Shown here: positions 1 through 9,054 of the stretch, in pieces
How positions within the stretch are numbered: position 1 is the stretch's first letter
Layout of the letters: each line of letters begins with the position of its first letter
DNA from: UBA961 sp041191145
GTDB lineage: Bacteria; Bacteroidota; Ignavibacteria; Kapaibacteriales; UBA961
NCBI GenBank assembly: GCA_041191145.1
Contig: JBEEPK010000070.1
Span: 1-15,572 of the forward strand
Length of the DNA: 15,572 nt
Direction of reading: 5' to 3'
Position numbers and translations under genes: made by a program
The notes under the pieces: model-generated
What the model saw: only the letters and a program-made list of their open reading frames with translations
Told to the model about the DNA's origin: nothing
Databases searched by the model: none

Positions 1-3000
1 AGAATTATCAACATCACCACCCTGTACAAAACAGCTAGCAACGATACGATAACGACCTGGAGGACAACGACGAGCATTCCATGCTGGCACGGTTGATTCA
101 ATGATTTGACCGGGCTTTACAAAAGGAATAATTGTGCTACGGCAATAGTATGCATCTGCCTTACGAATATCGTCTGATTCTTGAAGAACCTTTACATTGA
201 TACTTACTGAAGGTGACTGCTTACCAGTATTATTCGTGAGTTTGAAACGAATAGGAAGTTGTGTCATTTGTGAAGCTGGTGTTGTTTCATATGGCCACAA
301 AACCTGAACAAGTGACATTTCAATATCTGGAGATTCGTTTGTATAGATCAATTTGATATTGTCTACATAAAAATCATCATCATCATCTTGTGGTTGCGGA
401 GGAGCAGTATTTCTAGCTGCTGATACTCTCAATCTAAAACGGAAGTCTTTTGCTGCTTCATTCGGAGCAAAAATCAATGAATCTGGAATACGGAAGAAAA
501 TCTTATTGTATTCAACATCTTTACCATCATCATAAATATCAGGACGCAAACCTTGTGCAAGTGTCAAAGCAGAGTCTCTATCTTCGGGCAAATAACCCAA
601 ACGATATCCACCTGCTCCAAATACTGAGTAAACAAAGTTATCAGTTACTGCTGCTCCACCACCACGGCGCTTGTGAACACTCCATGTGATGTCTGTTGTT
701 GCACTGTTGAATTGACGAGCAATATTTTCAATACCATTTGTTGATGGACGAGCATATTCAAGACGCAATTCGTCAGGTGTAACACCTGCTGCGAGAGTAG
801 TCAATACACCGTTGAAGATAACGCGTGGCTCTGGTCCAACGATTGTAGCATCTGCCCAACCACGACCAAAATCACCTTTATTACCTGTTCTCTGATAAGA
901 AATTGTCAAGATAGAACCTTGTGTCTTGCGATTTGGCAAGTGACGAATATCAATCGGGAATGAACGAATTTGGTCACCACCTGGGCTTGGTGATGGATCA
1001 TCACCGCCAAGTGTAACACGATTCAATTTAATAACAGGAGAAGCTGTCTTAAATGTAGAGCGATTCTTTGCAGTTACAAGTGAACCAGGAACATCACCCA
1101 CTGCCCATCTTGGTGGTGGTGGATTATATGTTTCTTCATCACCATTTGAGATTTCTGCTTCATAGTTCACCCACTTCAATACTGAAGGCATTGGTGTACC
1201 ACTAATAACATGATACTCATTCGCATCATCTGAGAAACCATCACTATTCAAGAAGGACAAACGGCGCATAACAAAGACATTGCGTGATACAGTGTCATCA
1301 AATGGCCATTCATCACCGAGTGTTCTATAGATTGAATCAACGCCTTCAGAGAACACAAATAATCTCAAACGACCAATTTGGAAGTCAAGTAGTTCATTTG
1401 GTTCAAATGGTGGGAATTGAACACGGACAATACCATATGGTGGGATACCGCCAAGTGGACATGCGCCTTGACCTGGGAATGCAGGTATACCTGAACCGGC
1501 AACGCCTGCTGCTTGGAAGTTTCCGGTAGCTGAACCACCAGACAACCAACCAAATTGAACAGTCGCGTCAATATCAGGAGGACAATTTCCTGTCAAGCAA
1601 CCAACACCAACAGGTACTGAACGAGAGTACGCTGTTTGATTAGAAGCTTGATTGATGATACGCATACGAACGCGGAAGTTAAGATCTTGCTTTGTATAGT
1701 TAACACCTGTTGGACGAGGTGGTAAACTTACACCAGGACCTTGAATATCATTAGTCATGTTTTGGAACACAGCAGATGGACGAATCGCACCAAGCTGAGG
1801 ATGACCAGCAAACAATTCAGGTTCTGGAGTTGCGATTTCACGTGTATATGCATCAAGATTTGATGTAGATGACAATTCGCGACCGAAATAACGAATTTGC
1901 TCTGGAACCACGCGCACAACATTACGCCATTGTTTGAAACGGATTGCCAAACCATTAGCAGGCGTATTGGAACCATGACCAGCAGGACCAGCTAATTGAG
2001 TTGAGACATCAGCACCGCTATAAGAACCTCTAGAGAGGTATTGTGTATGCTGGCGAGGAGCTGATTGGAATTCAGTTTGTGTCAAGTTTGACTGGCAGTT
2101 CGGGAATTTGTAATTGTAATTTCTTGTAGTTCCATTCACACCAATAGTGGTGTTCATACGGAAAAATGCAGCAGCTGAAACTGATACACCAGAAACAACA
2201 ACAGCACCTTCCAAACGCTCGAAATATACATATACTGATGAATCTGACTGATCAAGTGTAACTTGGAAATTCGCAAGGATTCTTTGATCGTCTTTGTTGA
2301 ATGTTGTGGTACCTGAAATACCATTATTCCATCCACCAATCGGTGCCACATTTTGGAAGTAAATGATCAAGCGACGAGTTCCATCAGGATTGTCTGCACG
2401 CTTATACCATACTTGACCACGAGTTTCTTCAGGGAAATCAGGATTTTGTGACAATTGGAGATTGCCATAAGCAGGAGCAATGATTGGAGCATTGGCAATA
2501 TCACCTGCCAATGTAGCCAATGTTCCAGTACCTGTATTACGGATACCTGCTGTAGGAGATCCTGGATTGTTACCAACTGCAAAGTTATACCCATAATCGT
2601 CTGCTACAGGATCTGAAGTTGGATTACCAGATGCCGGACGAGCAAACACATCATCACGGTACAAATTGTATCCGGTTCTTACACCATTACTATTGTACTC
2701 ATAACGAGGACTTGACAATGAAACCAATCCATTCGTGGACACATAAAAACTGTCATAACGAACGCCATTCAAGAAGAATGGGAAACCGATTCTGATCGGA
2801 CCCGCGAAGGCATTGTCAGTAGAGTCAGTTGTGCTTCCGGGATTACGGAAGAATGGACGACCTTCAGTTGCATCAAATGATTGGAGCGGACCAGTTGTTA
2901 TCTGCTTCCATTTGATAAGTTCTGAAGGATCAGTATCGTTCAATCTGTTTAAGAAAGCACGATCCAAATTAGGACGCCAAAAATCACCAGCATCATCGTC

Positions 3001-3216
3001 AGAATCGACGATATAATAACCGGTGGAAACAGAATGCACCGAATTATTCGGGCGACTGTTATTTGCATGATCTAGTGCTGGAAAATTGGTAAACGGCTGA
3101 GGAAAAGTTGCATTGAAGCGACTCTTTCTCAGGGTTCCATCTTCCTTACCACCAGCATATAAGGCCACACCAGCCGTAAAGAATGCCAGAAGTGCAATGA
3201 GGACACGTTTCTTCAT
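1..3216 (-). CDS. Large exported protein of unknown function, 3' end beyond the window
   Basis: Read from ATG at 3216, the minus strand stays open for 1072 codons to base 1; I checked every in-frame triplet and found no stop. Residues 1-21 form a signal peptide (MKKR, hydrophobic core, ALYA). Residues 138-169 (GFPFFLNGVRYDSFYVSTNG) and 266-335 (LIIYFQNV..., FQVTLDQSDSSVYVYFERL) resemble the beta-sandwich pattern of nidogen-like domains in surface proteins. An Asp run at 944-948 precedes FYVDNIKLIY, a typical jelly-roll edge strand, and 959-1072 looks like a CARDB-type Ig segment (LPIRFKLTNNTGK...). There are no membrane segments after the signal peptide. Arg codons are mostly CGT, unlike the neighbours, as expected of an abundant protein. 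The organism's other proteins suggest a type IX sorting domain at the unseen C-terminus, but that is inference. I do not recognise a named family and assign no enzymatic role. Confidence 0.93.
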   Translation of the reverse strand, partial: MKKRVLIALLAFFTAGVALYAGGKEDGTLRKSRFNATFPQPFTNFPALDHANNSRPNNSVHSVSTGYYIVDSDDDAGDFWRPNLDRAFLNRLNDTDPSELIKWKQITTGPLQSFDATEGRPFFRNPGSTTDSTDNAFAGPIRIGFPFFLNGVRYDSFYVSTNGLVSLSSPRYEYNSNGVRTGYNLYRDDVFARPASGNPTSDPVADDYGYNFAVGNNPGSPTAGIRNTGTGTLATLAGDIANAPIIAPAYGNLQLSQNPDFPEETRGQVWYKRADNPDGTRRLIIYFQNVAPIGGWNNGISGTTTFNKDDQRILANFQVTLDQSDSSVYVYFERLEGAVVVSGVSVSAAAFFRMNTTIGVNGTTRNYNYKFPNCQSNLTQTEFQSAPRQHTQYLSRGSYSGADVSTQLAGPAGHGSNTPANGLAIRFKQWRNVVRVVPEQIRYFGRELSSTSNLDAYTREIATPEPELFAGHPQLGAIRPSAVFQNMTNDIQGPGVSLPPRPTGVNYTKQDLNFRVRMRIINQASNQTAYSRSVPVGVGCLTGNCPPDIDATVQFGWLSGGSATGNFQAAGVAGSGIPAFPGQGACPLGGIPPYGIVRVQFPPFEPNELLDFQIGRLRLFVFSEGVDSIYRTLGDEWPFDDTVSRNVFVMRRLSFLNSDGFSDDANEYHVISGTPMPSVLKWVNYEAEISNGDEETYNPPPPRWAVGDVPGSLVTAKNRSTFKTASPVIKLNRVTLGGDDPSPSPGGDQIRSFPIDIRHLPNRKTQGSILTISYQRTGNKGDFGRGWADATIVGPEPRVIFNGVLTTLAAGVTPDELRLEYARPSTNGIENIARQFNSATTDITWSVHKRRGGGAAVTDNFVYSVFGAGGYRLGYLPEDRDSALTLAQGLRPDIYDDGKDVEYNKIFFRIPDSLIFAPNEAAKDFRFRLRVSAARNTAPPQPQDDDDDFYVDNIKLIYTNESPDIEMSLVQVLWPYETTPASQMTQLPIRFKLTNNTGKQSPSVSINVKVLQESDDIRKADAYYCRSTIIPFVKPGQIIESTVPAWNARRCPPGRYRIVASCFVQGGDVDNS

Positions 3217-3243
3217 ATGAAGAACCCTATGCAAAAGTGATAC

Positions 3244-3257
3244 ATAATTACAATTAT
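3244..3257. repeat. Short AT-rich inverted repeat upstream of the exported-protein gene
   Basis: ATAATT and AATTAT flank a two-base centre, 28 bases upstream of the ATG at 3216, with outlying TACA/TGTA bases that extend the dyad imperfectly. It could be an operator or a chance AT-rich palindrome; the sequence alone does not decide. Confidence 0.25.
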
Positions 3258-3299
3258 TTGTATAAAAATTTTCGCTTTAAAGACTTGAATAAAACGACG

Positions 3300-3324
3300 G
3301 ATTATGAGTTGTTAACACATAATC
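3300..3324 (-). other. Hairpin-forming inverted repeat between purN and the exported-protein gene
   Basis: Seven paired bases (GATTATG with CATAATC), an A-A mismatch, then three more pairs (GTT with AAC) around a three-base loop. On the minus strand the stem lies about 40 bases after the purN stop and is followed within a few bases by TTTTATT. It could be a weak terminator for purN, which would separate it from the downstream secreted-protein gene, or a regulator binding site. The stem is AT-rich and the T-run is short and offset, so the terminator reading is tentative. Confidence 0.4.
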
Positions 3325-3366
3325 GGGTGTAAATTGACAAGAAAGATTGAAATCACCAAGAGAAAT

Positions 3367-3963
3367 TTACTGCTGTGAATAAATTGTTTTACACAGCTGA
3401 TTGAGCATCAAAGGATAAACTTCATGCTCGACTTTTCTCACCTTTTCTGCTATTTTTTCGACTGAATTACATTCTTTTACAGAAATCTTTGTCTGACAAA
3501 GACCAGAACCGGTGTCAAAATGCTCATCAACAAAGTGTACTGTTATGCCAGTATATGGCTTTTTGTCATTAAAAACAGCCATATGTACTTTGTCGCCATA
3601 CATGCCATGTCCACCGTACTCCGGTAATAGCGAAGGATGGATATTGATGATTCGACCTTCAAAATGACGGACTATATCAGCCGGTAATAAGCGCAGATAT
3701 CCCGCTAAGGCAATGACTTGCACATTATTCTTTTGTAACAACTCACTCATTTTTGATGAATCTTTTGGATCAGATAGATATTCTATTGGAACATGCATTC
3801 TGTTTGCAACTTCATAAATACCAGCTTGATCTTTATTTGTTAGTATCAAGACAACCTTATAATAGGAAGTTTTTAGCCTTGAAAATCGTATCAATGCTTC
3901 TGCATTGCTTCCCGCTCCGGAACCAAGAATTGCGACAGAAATATGTTTTTGAACTTGCAACAT
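3367..3963 (-). CDS. purN: Phosphoribosylglycinamide formyltransferase (GAR transformylase)
   Basis: Transfers the formyl group of 10-formyltetrahydrofolate to glycinamide ribonucleotide, the third step of purine synthesis, in the cytoplasm. The 198-residue length fits the family. GSGAGSN (14-20) is the phosphate-binding loop; INIHPSLLP (106-114) carries catalytic Asn107 and His109; TGITVHFVDEHFDTG ends with the expected Asp150; VEHEVYPLML (178-187) matches the conserved C-terminal helix. The MYG/VH pattern after the LLP motif resembles Bacteroidota PurN. The ATG at 3963 is chosen; a TTG three codons upstream (3972) would add MFI and is less likely. No other purine gene is in the window. It is followed 150 bases later by the exported-protein gene on the same strand and is divergent from the TonB receptor. 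Confidence 0.95.
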   Translation of the reverse strand: MLQVQKHISVAILGSGAGSNAEALIRFSRLKTSYYKVVLILTNKDQAGIYEVANRMHVPIEYLSDPKDSSKMSELLQKNNVQVIALAGYLRLLPADIVRHFEGRIINIHPSLLPEYGGHGMYGDKVHMAVFNDKKPYTGITVHFVDEHFDTGSGLCQTKISVKECNSVEKIAEKVRKVEHEVYPLMLNQLCKTIYSQQ

Positions 3964-4148
3964 TATAAACAAGGAAAGCTTTCACTGAGAATTTGATAAT
4001 ATTCCAATCTATTGAAACAAAAATACTGTCTCAAGGACTATTACATGTCTGTAGGTATTTATTTGTGGATAATTACTTCAAAAAAAGGAACTCTGACTTA
4101 GTAGTTATATGTTCAAAAGCAATCATTCATACATTTATACCTAATCAC

Positions 4149-6482
4149 ATGTTAAAAGCACCTTCAATTTTCATTTTATCACTTATTCTCAGTCTTTTTC
4201 CTTCTTTGGCATATTCCCAGGATACCTCAAGCATAACGGGAATATTAACCGGTACCATCATAAATGCTTCCACACAAGCACCAATCAATGGAGCTTCTAT
4301 TGTGGTGAATGGCACTAAAATCGGCACAAGAAGTAATTCACAAGGGAAATTCTCTCTTCGTTCTATCCCTGTAGGTATTGTCAGCATAAAAGCAACCGCC
4401 ATTGGTTTTGAGCCAAGAACATTGTCAGATATAGCCATAAGCTCCGGAAAACCAGCGACTGTAACTATTCTCTTAAGTGAAAAAGCAGTTCAGATAGAAG
4501 CAACTGAAGTGGAAGCAAGTTATTTCCAAAGAAGTCCTGAAACCATCACAAGCACTCAGTTATTGAACTCCGAAGATATTCGCCGTGCTCCCGGTGTACA
4601 AGAGGATGTAATCAGAGCAGTAGCACTTTTACCGGGAGTGAATGTCACCAGCGCCGGTAGAAATGACTTGATTGTGCGCGGCGGCGCTCCATTTGAGAAT
4701 CTTTTTGTTGTTGATAATATAGAAGTACCCAATATCAATCATTTTGGATCACAAGGTTCAACAGGCGGTCCACTCTCGCTCATCAATATCGATTTTGTTC
4801 GTGAAGTGAGTTTTAGCGCAGGCGGTTTTTCCTCTCGATTCGGGGATCGCGTCTCATCTCTTACAAACATTTCCCTTCGCGAAGGAAATGAAGAGCGTTT
4901 TGGTGGAGAAATCAATTTCTCGGCAACAGGCTTTGGAGTTATTGCAGAAGGTCCAATCTCAGATAAAGGCTCCTATTTCGTGAGTGCAAGAAGATCCTAT
5001 CTTGATATTTTATTCAAGGCATTGGGATTTAGCTTTATTCCTGATTATTGGGACTTTCAAACAAAAATTTCTTATCGACTCGATGACAAAAACTCGCTTT
5101 CATTCCTCACCATCGGCGCATTGGACAAAATTACTTTCAATAATGATGATGAAGAAGACCGATATTCCAATTCACGCATAAATTCCCCGACTCAAGATCA
5201 ATATTTCTCCGGTTTGACCTGGAAACACTTAATAACAGGTTCAGATATCAATGGATATGCTCTCGTCACACTTGGAAGAACATATTCAGCATTCAATACT
5301 GCACAAAGAGATTCCAATCTCATGACACTATTCAACAATACATCCGTTGAAGGTGAAAATTCACTCCGAACAGATCTCTTCCTGCAATTATCACCCGGGA
5401 CTGAAATCATAGTCGGTAATATTATTAAATATGCATCTCTCCTCGATTATGATCTTTTTCTAGATGCACGATTCAGAAGAAATCAATTAGGTACGCCGAT
5501 TGGACTAGATGTAGATAGCTCTTTCACAGCCTTCCGTAATGCAACACATGCAACGCTTGTTTTAACTTCGGATGCATGGAAAGCAACATTCGGCGCAAGA
5601 TTGGATTATTATGATTTCCTCCAAGAAACCACATATTTGTCGCCTCGTCTCACAATATCTTATGCACTCAATCAGGTATCGACTCTCAATTTGAGCGCTG
5701 GACGATATTATCAATCACCATCATTTATTTGGCTGATGGGTGACCCATCGAATAAGCAACAACTAAAAGCAATTAGAGCAGATCAAATCGTGCTCGGCTA
5801 TGAATTGCAACTCGCGGCAGATCTTAAATTTCAAGTTGAAGGATATTATAAATGGTATGGAAATTATGCCGCAAGACTATTCCGTCCACAAGCTGTGCTT
5901 GCACCTTCCGGATTCGATGATGTGCAAAATGACATTCCCTTCGGTCTTGAACCACTCATCAGTTCATCGACAGGATATGCACGAGGTATCGAAGCATTCA
6001 TACAAAAGAAAATGGGTGATATTCCACTCTATGGTCTCATAAGTTTGACTATCAATGAATCAAGATTTTCAGGATTAGATGGCATTGATAGACCAGGAGC
6101 ATTCGATGCTCGCATCATCTTCAATATCGCCGCAGGATATCGCTTCAATGAGAATTGGGAAATCAGCACAAAATTTCGCTATTCCACAGGGGCACCCACA
6201 ACGCCATTCGTGGAAGATCCCAATCAGCCATTGTATGGACAATTGGACTTCTTGCAATACAATGCAGGAGAGCGTCTTCCGGCATTTCACTCCATGGACT
6301 TGCGCATTGATAGACGCTGGAATTTTGAAGGATTCTTATTGATTACGTATATCGATATTCAAAACATTTACAATCGCAAGAATGCAAATAATTATCGATT
6401 CGATCAAAGACTAGGACAAGGAGTCGTGAACTTCGCCGGTGCAGGTGTCATCCCTAGTCTTGGAATCAATGTTGAATTTTAA
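4149..6482 (+). CDS. TonB-dependent outer-membrane receptor with CarboxypepD_reg-like N-terminal domain
   Basis: Predicted outer-membrane beta-barrel that imports an unidentified ligand using TonB energy. With the start at 4149 the 777-residue protein opens with a clean signal peptide (MLKAPSIF..., cleavage near AYS-Q at 23/24). The frame continues open upstream to 3993, but that extension would bury the signal peptide. Residues 32-113 are a CarboxypepD_reg-like Ig domain (GTIINASTQAPINGASIVVNG, then GTRSNSQGKFSLRSIPVG). Residues about 136-245 are the plug (EDIRRAPGVQEDVIRAVALL, NDLIVRGGAPFENLFVVDNI). The rest is strand-rich barrel ending in the terminal Phe of NVEF, the usual signature for barrel insertion. 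No SusD-like lipoprotein, siderophore or B12 gene is next to it, so the substrate is open. A strong terminator follows, making it probably monocistronic. A seven-A run (4080-4086) lies in its upstream region. Confidence 0.93.
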   Translation: MLKAPSIFILSLILSLFPSLAYSQDTSSITGILTGTIINASTQAPINGASIVVNGTKIGTRSNSQGKFSLRSIPVGIVSIKATAIGFEPRTLSDIAISSGKPATVTILLSEKAVQIEATEVEASYFQRSPETITSTQLLNSEDIRRAPGVQEDVIRAVALLPGVNVTSAGRNDLIVRGGAPFENLFVVDNIEVPNINHFGSQGSTGGPLSLINIDFVREVSFSAGGFSSRFGDRVSSLTNISLREGNEERFGGEINFSATGFGVIAEGPISDKGSYFVSARRSYLDILFKALGFSFIPDYWDFQTKISYRLDDKNSLSFLTIGALDKITFNNDDEEDRYSNSRINSPTQDQYFSGLTWKHLITGSDINGYALVTLGRTYSAFNTAQRDSNLMTLFNNTSVEGENSLRTDLFLQLSPGTEIIVGNIIKYASLLDYDLFLDARFRRNQLGTPIGLDVDSSFTAFRNATHATLVLTSDAWKATFGARLDYYDFLQETTYLSPRLTISYALNQVSTLNLSAGRYYQSPSFIWLMGDPSNKQQLKAIRADQIVLGYELQLAADLKFQVEGYYKWYGNYAARLFRPQAVLAPSGFDDVQNDIPFGLEPLISSSTGYARGIEAFIQKKMGDIPLYGLISLTINESRFSGLDGIDRPGAFDARIIFNIAAGYRFNENWEISTKFRYSTGAPTTPFVEDPNQPLYGQLDFLQYNAGERLPAFHSMDLRIDRRWNFEGFLLITYIDIQNIYNRKNANNYRFDQRLGQGVVNFAGAGVIPSLGINVEF

Positions 6483-6504
6483 TGAAAACATATAATTGAT
6501 CATG

Positions 6505-6533
6505 AAGGCGATTCTGTTGAGTCGCCTTTTTTA
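6505..6533 (+). terminator. Rho-independent terminator of the TonB receptor gene
   Basis: AAGGCGATTC pairs with GAGTCGCCTT (one G-T wobble) around a TGTT loop, and the T-run continues from the end of the stem. It begins 23 bases after the receptor stop codon and lies well before the helicase start, so it separates the two plus-strand genes. Confidence 0.9.
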
Positions 6534-6608
6534 TTTCCACTCAGCATCAATTCCGTAGATTGCATCAGGGCTAAATACTTTTCCTCAACACTTTTTCAGT
6601 TCTTTAAC

Positions 6609-8888
6609 ATGAAATTGATTCCTCAGCCACATACCGAACATTCTTTGTCATATCTTGATGAATTAAATCGCGAACAAAAAACAGCCGCAATGAATATCAG
6701 CGGTCCATTACTCATCATTGCAGGTGCCGGAAGCGGTAAAACAAAAACGCTCACATATCGCGTCGCTTATGCATTATCGCAAGGCATTCAATCTTCATCC
6801 ATCTTGGCACTCACATTCACCAATAAAGCTGCCGAAGAGATGAAATCCCGAATTTCAAAACTTGTAGGTGAAGCGCAAGCAAAGAGCATTTGGGCAGGGA
6901 CATTTCATTCAATTTTTGCTCGCATATTGCGATTTGAAGCAGAGCATCTAGGATATACTTCTGCATTTTCCATCTATGATACAGATGACTCACTCAGCAT
7001 GATTCGTTCAATCATGCGAGATGCCGGAATATCTGCACAACAATTCACTCCGCAGAGTATTAGAGGAAGGATTTCTCAAGCAAAAAATTTGATGATATCC
7101 TGGCAAGAATATGAAGCATCATCACAAGACATCAATGAAAAACAAACAGCATTGATATATAAAGAATATGAAAAAAGATTGCGTGTGAATAATGCCATGG
7201 ACTTTGATGATATCCTTCTCAATATCATCAGACTCTTGAAATTGTCTCCTGAAATCAAATCGAAATATCAACAACGATTTTCACTAATCATGGTGGATGA
7301 ATATCAAGACACGAATCGCGCACAATATATAGCCGTGAATCTTCTTGCAGGTGGACATCGCAATCTCTGCGTTGTTGGGGATGATGCTCAGAGCATCTAT
7401 CGTTGGAGAGGTGCCGATATCAGAAATATTCTCGATTTCCAAAAAGATTATCCCGATGCAGCAATTGTGAAGTTGGAACAAAATTATCGTTCCACAAAAG
7501 TGATTCTTTCCGCAGCCGATTCAATCATATCTAGAAATCGGAAGCAACTCACAAAGAAATTATGGACAGATAATCCGGAAGGTGATCTCATAAAAGTAAT
7601 TGAAACAAGAGATGATCGTGAAGAAGCCGATGCTATCAGAAGCATGATTAAACATGAGATATCACAGAATGGAGTATCAGCCAAACATATCGCGATTCTC
7701 TATCGCACCAATGCACAATCACTTTCACTTGAAGATGCTTTGCGCTCTTCTCGCATTGGATATACCATCATCGGTGGCGTTTCATTTTATAAAAGAAAAG
7801 AAGTCAAAGACGCCATCGCATATCTCAGACTTCTGTGCAATCCAAGTGATTCAGAAAGCTTGACACGCATTATCAATGAACCGGCAAGAGGAATTGGTCC
7901 TTCAACACTAAAAAAACTAAATGACTTTGCAAACACTCATTCCATTCCACTCTTTTCAGCTTTCGAACAAGCAAATACAATGTCTGACTTGCAAAAAAGA
8001 GCCGTACAAGCTTCATTCGATTTCACTACTATGATTCATCGTTTCAAAGAATTGAAATCCACGATGCCTCCCCATGAATTGGCCAAAGATTATATTGAAG
8101 CAACCGGCTTGCTTCGTATGTTCAAAGATGAAGACACTGAAGAATCTCTTGATAGATGGAATAATGTTCAGCGCATGCTGTCAAATATCGAAGAAGAATT
8201 TGAAAAAGATCAGGCGATCACCATTGAAGAATATCTACAAACAGTGGCATTGATGTCCGATATCGATGAAACAGACATGGGCCAAGAACGCATAGCAATG
8301 ATGACAATGCATGCAGCGAAGGGACTCGAATTTCCCGTGGTTTTCATATCTGGTTTGGAACAAGGTCTTTTTCCCATGGGAAGAGCTGAACATGATCCGG
8401 ATGAACAAGAAGAAGAAAGAAGATTATTCTATGTGGGAATTACCCGTGCTGAAAAGAGACTCTATCTTTCCTATGCACAAAGACGATATCGCTTTGGTGA
8501 GTTAAATTTCTCCCAACCCTCAATGTTTCTGAAAGAAATTCACCCGGATACAATCGAATATGTAGATTCCTATGCTCCAAACAGAAGCATTCGCAATGCC
8601 GAAATTAAACCCAAAGTCCTAACCTCGAATTCTTTTGGAGTACAAAAGAATAAGCCATCTCCATTCTTTGATGATATTTCACAAAACGAAGAATCTTTTT
8701 CTCAAATAGAACCTGATGGATTTGAAATACGAGCAGGAATGAAAGTCATACATGGAAAATTCGGCAAAGGTACTGTCCACTCAGTCTCTGGTAATGGCGA
8801 AAAAAGAGAGGCAATCGTTATATTTCAAGGAATAGGAAAGAAACAATTATTGCTCAAGTATGCCAAATTACAACCCGATAATTCATGA
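6609..8888 (+). CDS. pcrA: ATP-dependent 3'-5' DNA helicase, PcrA/UvrD family
   Basis: Superfamily 1A helicase that unwinds DNA in nucleotide-excision and mismatch repair and removes RecA filaments or stalled complexes. All motifs are present in the 759 residues: Q-motif LNREQKTAA (19-27), Walker A AGAGSGKT (38-45), Ia LTFTNKAAEEM (68-78), Ib TFHS (98-101), Walker B VDEYQDTN (229-236), III VVGDDAQSIYRWRG (255-268), IV LEQNYRST (289-296), V TMHAAKGLEFPVVFISG (566-582), VI RRLFYVGITRAEKRLYLSY (604-622). The C-terminal segment 710-755 (GMKVIHGKFGKGTV...) is the Tudor-like RNA-polymerase-interacting domain typical of PcrA/UvrD and absent from Rep, which supports pcrA. Length is normal and no residue looks lost. 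The start at 6609 lies 76 bases past the preceding terminator. No obvious terminator follows. Confidence 0.97.
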   Translation: MKLIPQPHTEHSLSYLDELNREQKTAAMNISGPLLIIAGAGSGKTKTLTYRVAYALSQGIQSSSILALTFTNKAAEEMKSRISKLVGEAQAKSIWAGTFHSIFARILRFEAEHLGYTSAFSIYDTDDSLSMIRSIMRDAGISAQQFTPQSIRGRISQAKNLMISWQEYEASSQDINEKQTALIYKEYEKRLRVNNAMDFDDILLNIIRLLKLSPEIKSKYQQRFSLIMVDEYQDTNRAQYIAVNLLAGGHRNLCVVGDDAQSIYRWRGADIRNILDFQKDYPDAAIVKLEQNYRSTKVILSAADSIISRNRKQLTKKLWTDNPEGDLIKVIETRDDREEADAIRSMIKHEISQNGVSAKHIAILYRTNAQSLSLEDALRSSRIGYTIIGGVSFYKRKEVKDAIAYLRLLCNPSDSESLTRIINEPARGIGPSTLKKLNDFANTHSIPLFSAFEQANTMSDLQKRAVQASFDFTTMIHRFKELKSTMPPHELAKDYIEATGLLRMFKDEDTEESLDRWNNVQRMLSNIEEEFEKDQAITIEEYLQTVALMSDIDETDMGQERIAMMTMHAAKGLEFPVVFISGLEQGLFPMGRAEHDPDEQEEERRLFYVGITRAEKRLYLSYAQRRYRFGELNFSQPSMFLKEIHPDTIEYVDSYAPNRSIRNAEIKPKVLTSNSFGVQKNKPSPFFDDISQNEESFSQIEPDGFEIRAGMKVIHGKFGKGTVHSVSGNGEKREAIVIFQGIGKKQLLLKYAKLQPDNS

Positions 8889-8948
8889 GAATTGGAGAAT
8901 CGTGTTTCAACACATTGTAATTCAACTCTTTACTGCAATTATTGCTTG

Positions 8949-8979
8949 TTTGCCCTGTATGTTCTATTTCGTATCTTTG
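8949..8979 (+). promoter_or_regulatory. Bacteroidota-type promoter (TTTG-N19-TATCTTTG) for the S1-domain gene
   Basis: TTTG at 8949-8952 and TATCTTTG at 8972-8979, separated by 19 bases, match the -33/-7 consensus TTTG / TAnnTTTG of the Bacteroidota primary sigma factor. Transcription would start near 8986, about 70 bases before the preferred ATG at 9055. It shows that the S1 gene can be expressed independently of the helicase gene. Confidence 0.72.
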
Positions 8980-9054
8980 TCATCATAAACAGTTGCCGGA
9001 ATGTTGATTCATCATAATCACATTTATTCCATCACTTTGTCCAGCTTAAGTACT

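Noticed and set aside
373..387. Five tandem ATC triplets, considered as a microsatellite
   Set aside because: They encode the Asp run of the exported protein in frame; length change would not shift the frame, and five units is too short to call a variable repeat.
450..3016. Several short open frames of 65-81 codons on both strands within 1-3216
   Set aside because: All lie inside the continuous 1072-codon frame; they are low-complexity, His/Gln/Leu-rich translations without homology patterns.
3993..4148. Upstream extension of the TonB receptor frame by 52 codons
   Set aside because: It would place an unlikely sequence in front of a typical signal peptide that begins at 4149.
6576..6583. TACTTTTC before the helicase start, considered as a -7 promoter element
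   Set aside because: The last base mismatches TAnnTTTG and no TTTG/TTG lies at the right distance upstream.
8899..8914. Small dyad GTGTT/AACAC after the helicase gene, considered as a terminator
   Set aside because: The loop would be only two bases, the stem is short, and no T-run follows.
9001..9054. Upstream ATG of the S1-domain gene
   Set aside because: The added 18 residues are not like S1 N-termini; the ATG at 9055 gives a typical MSEQ start. It remains possible because the promoter would allow either.
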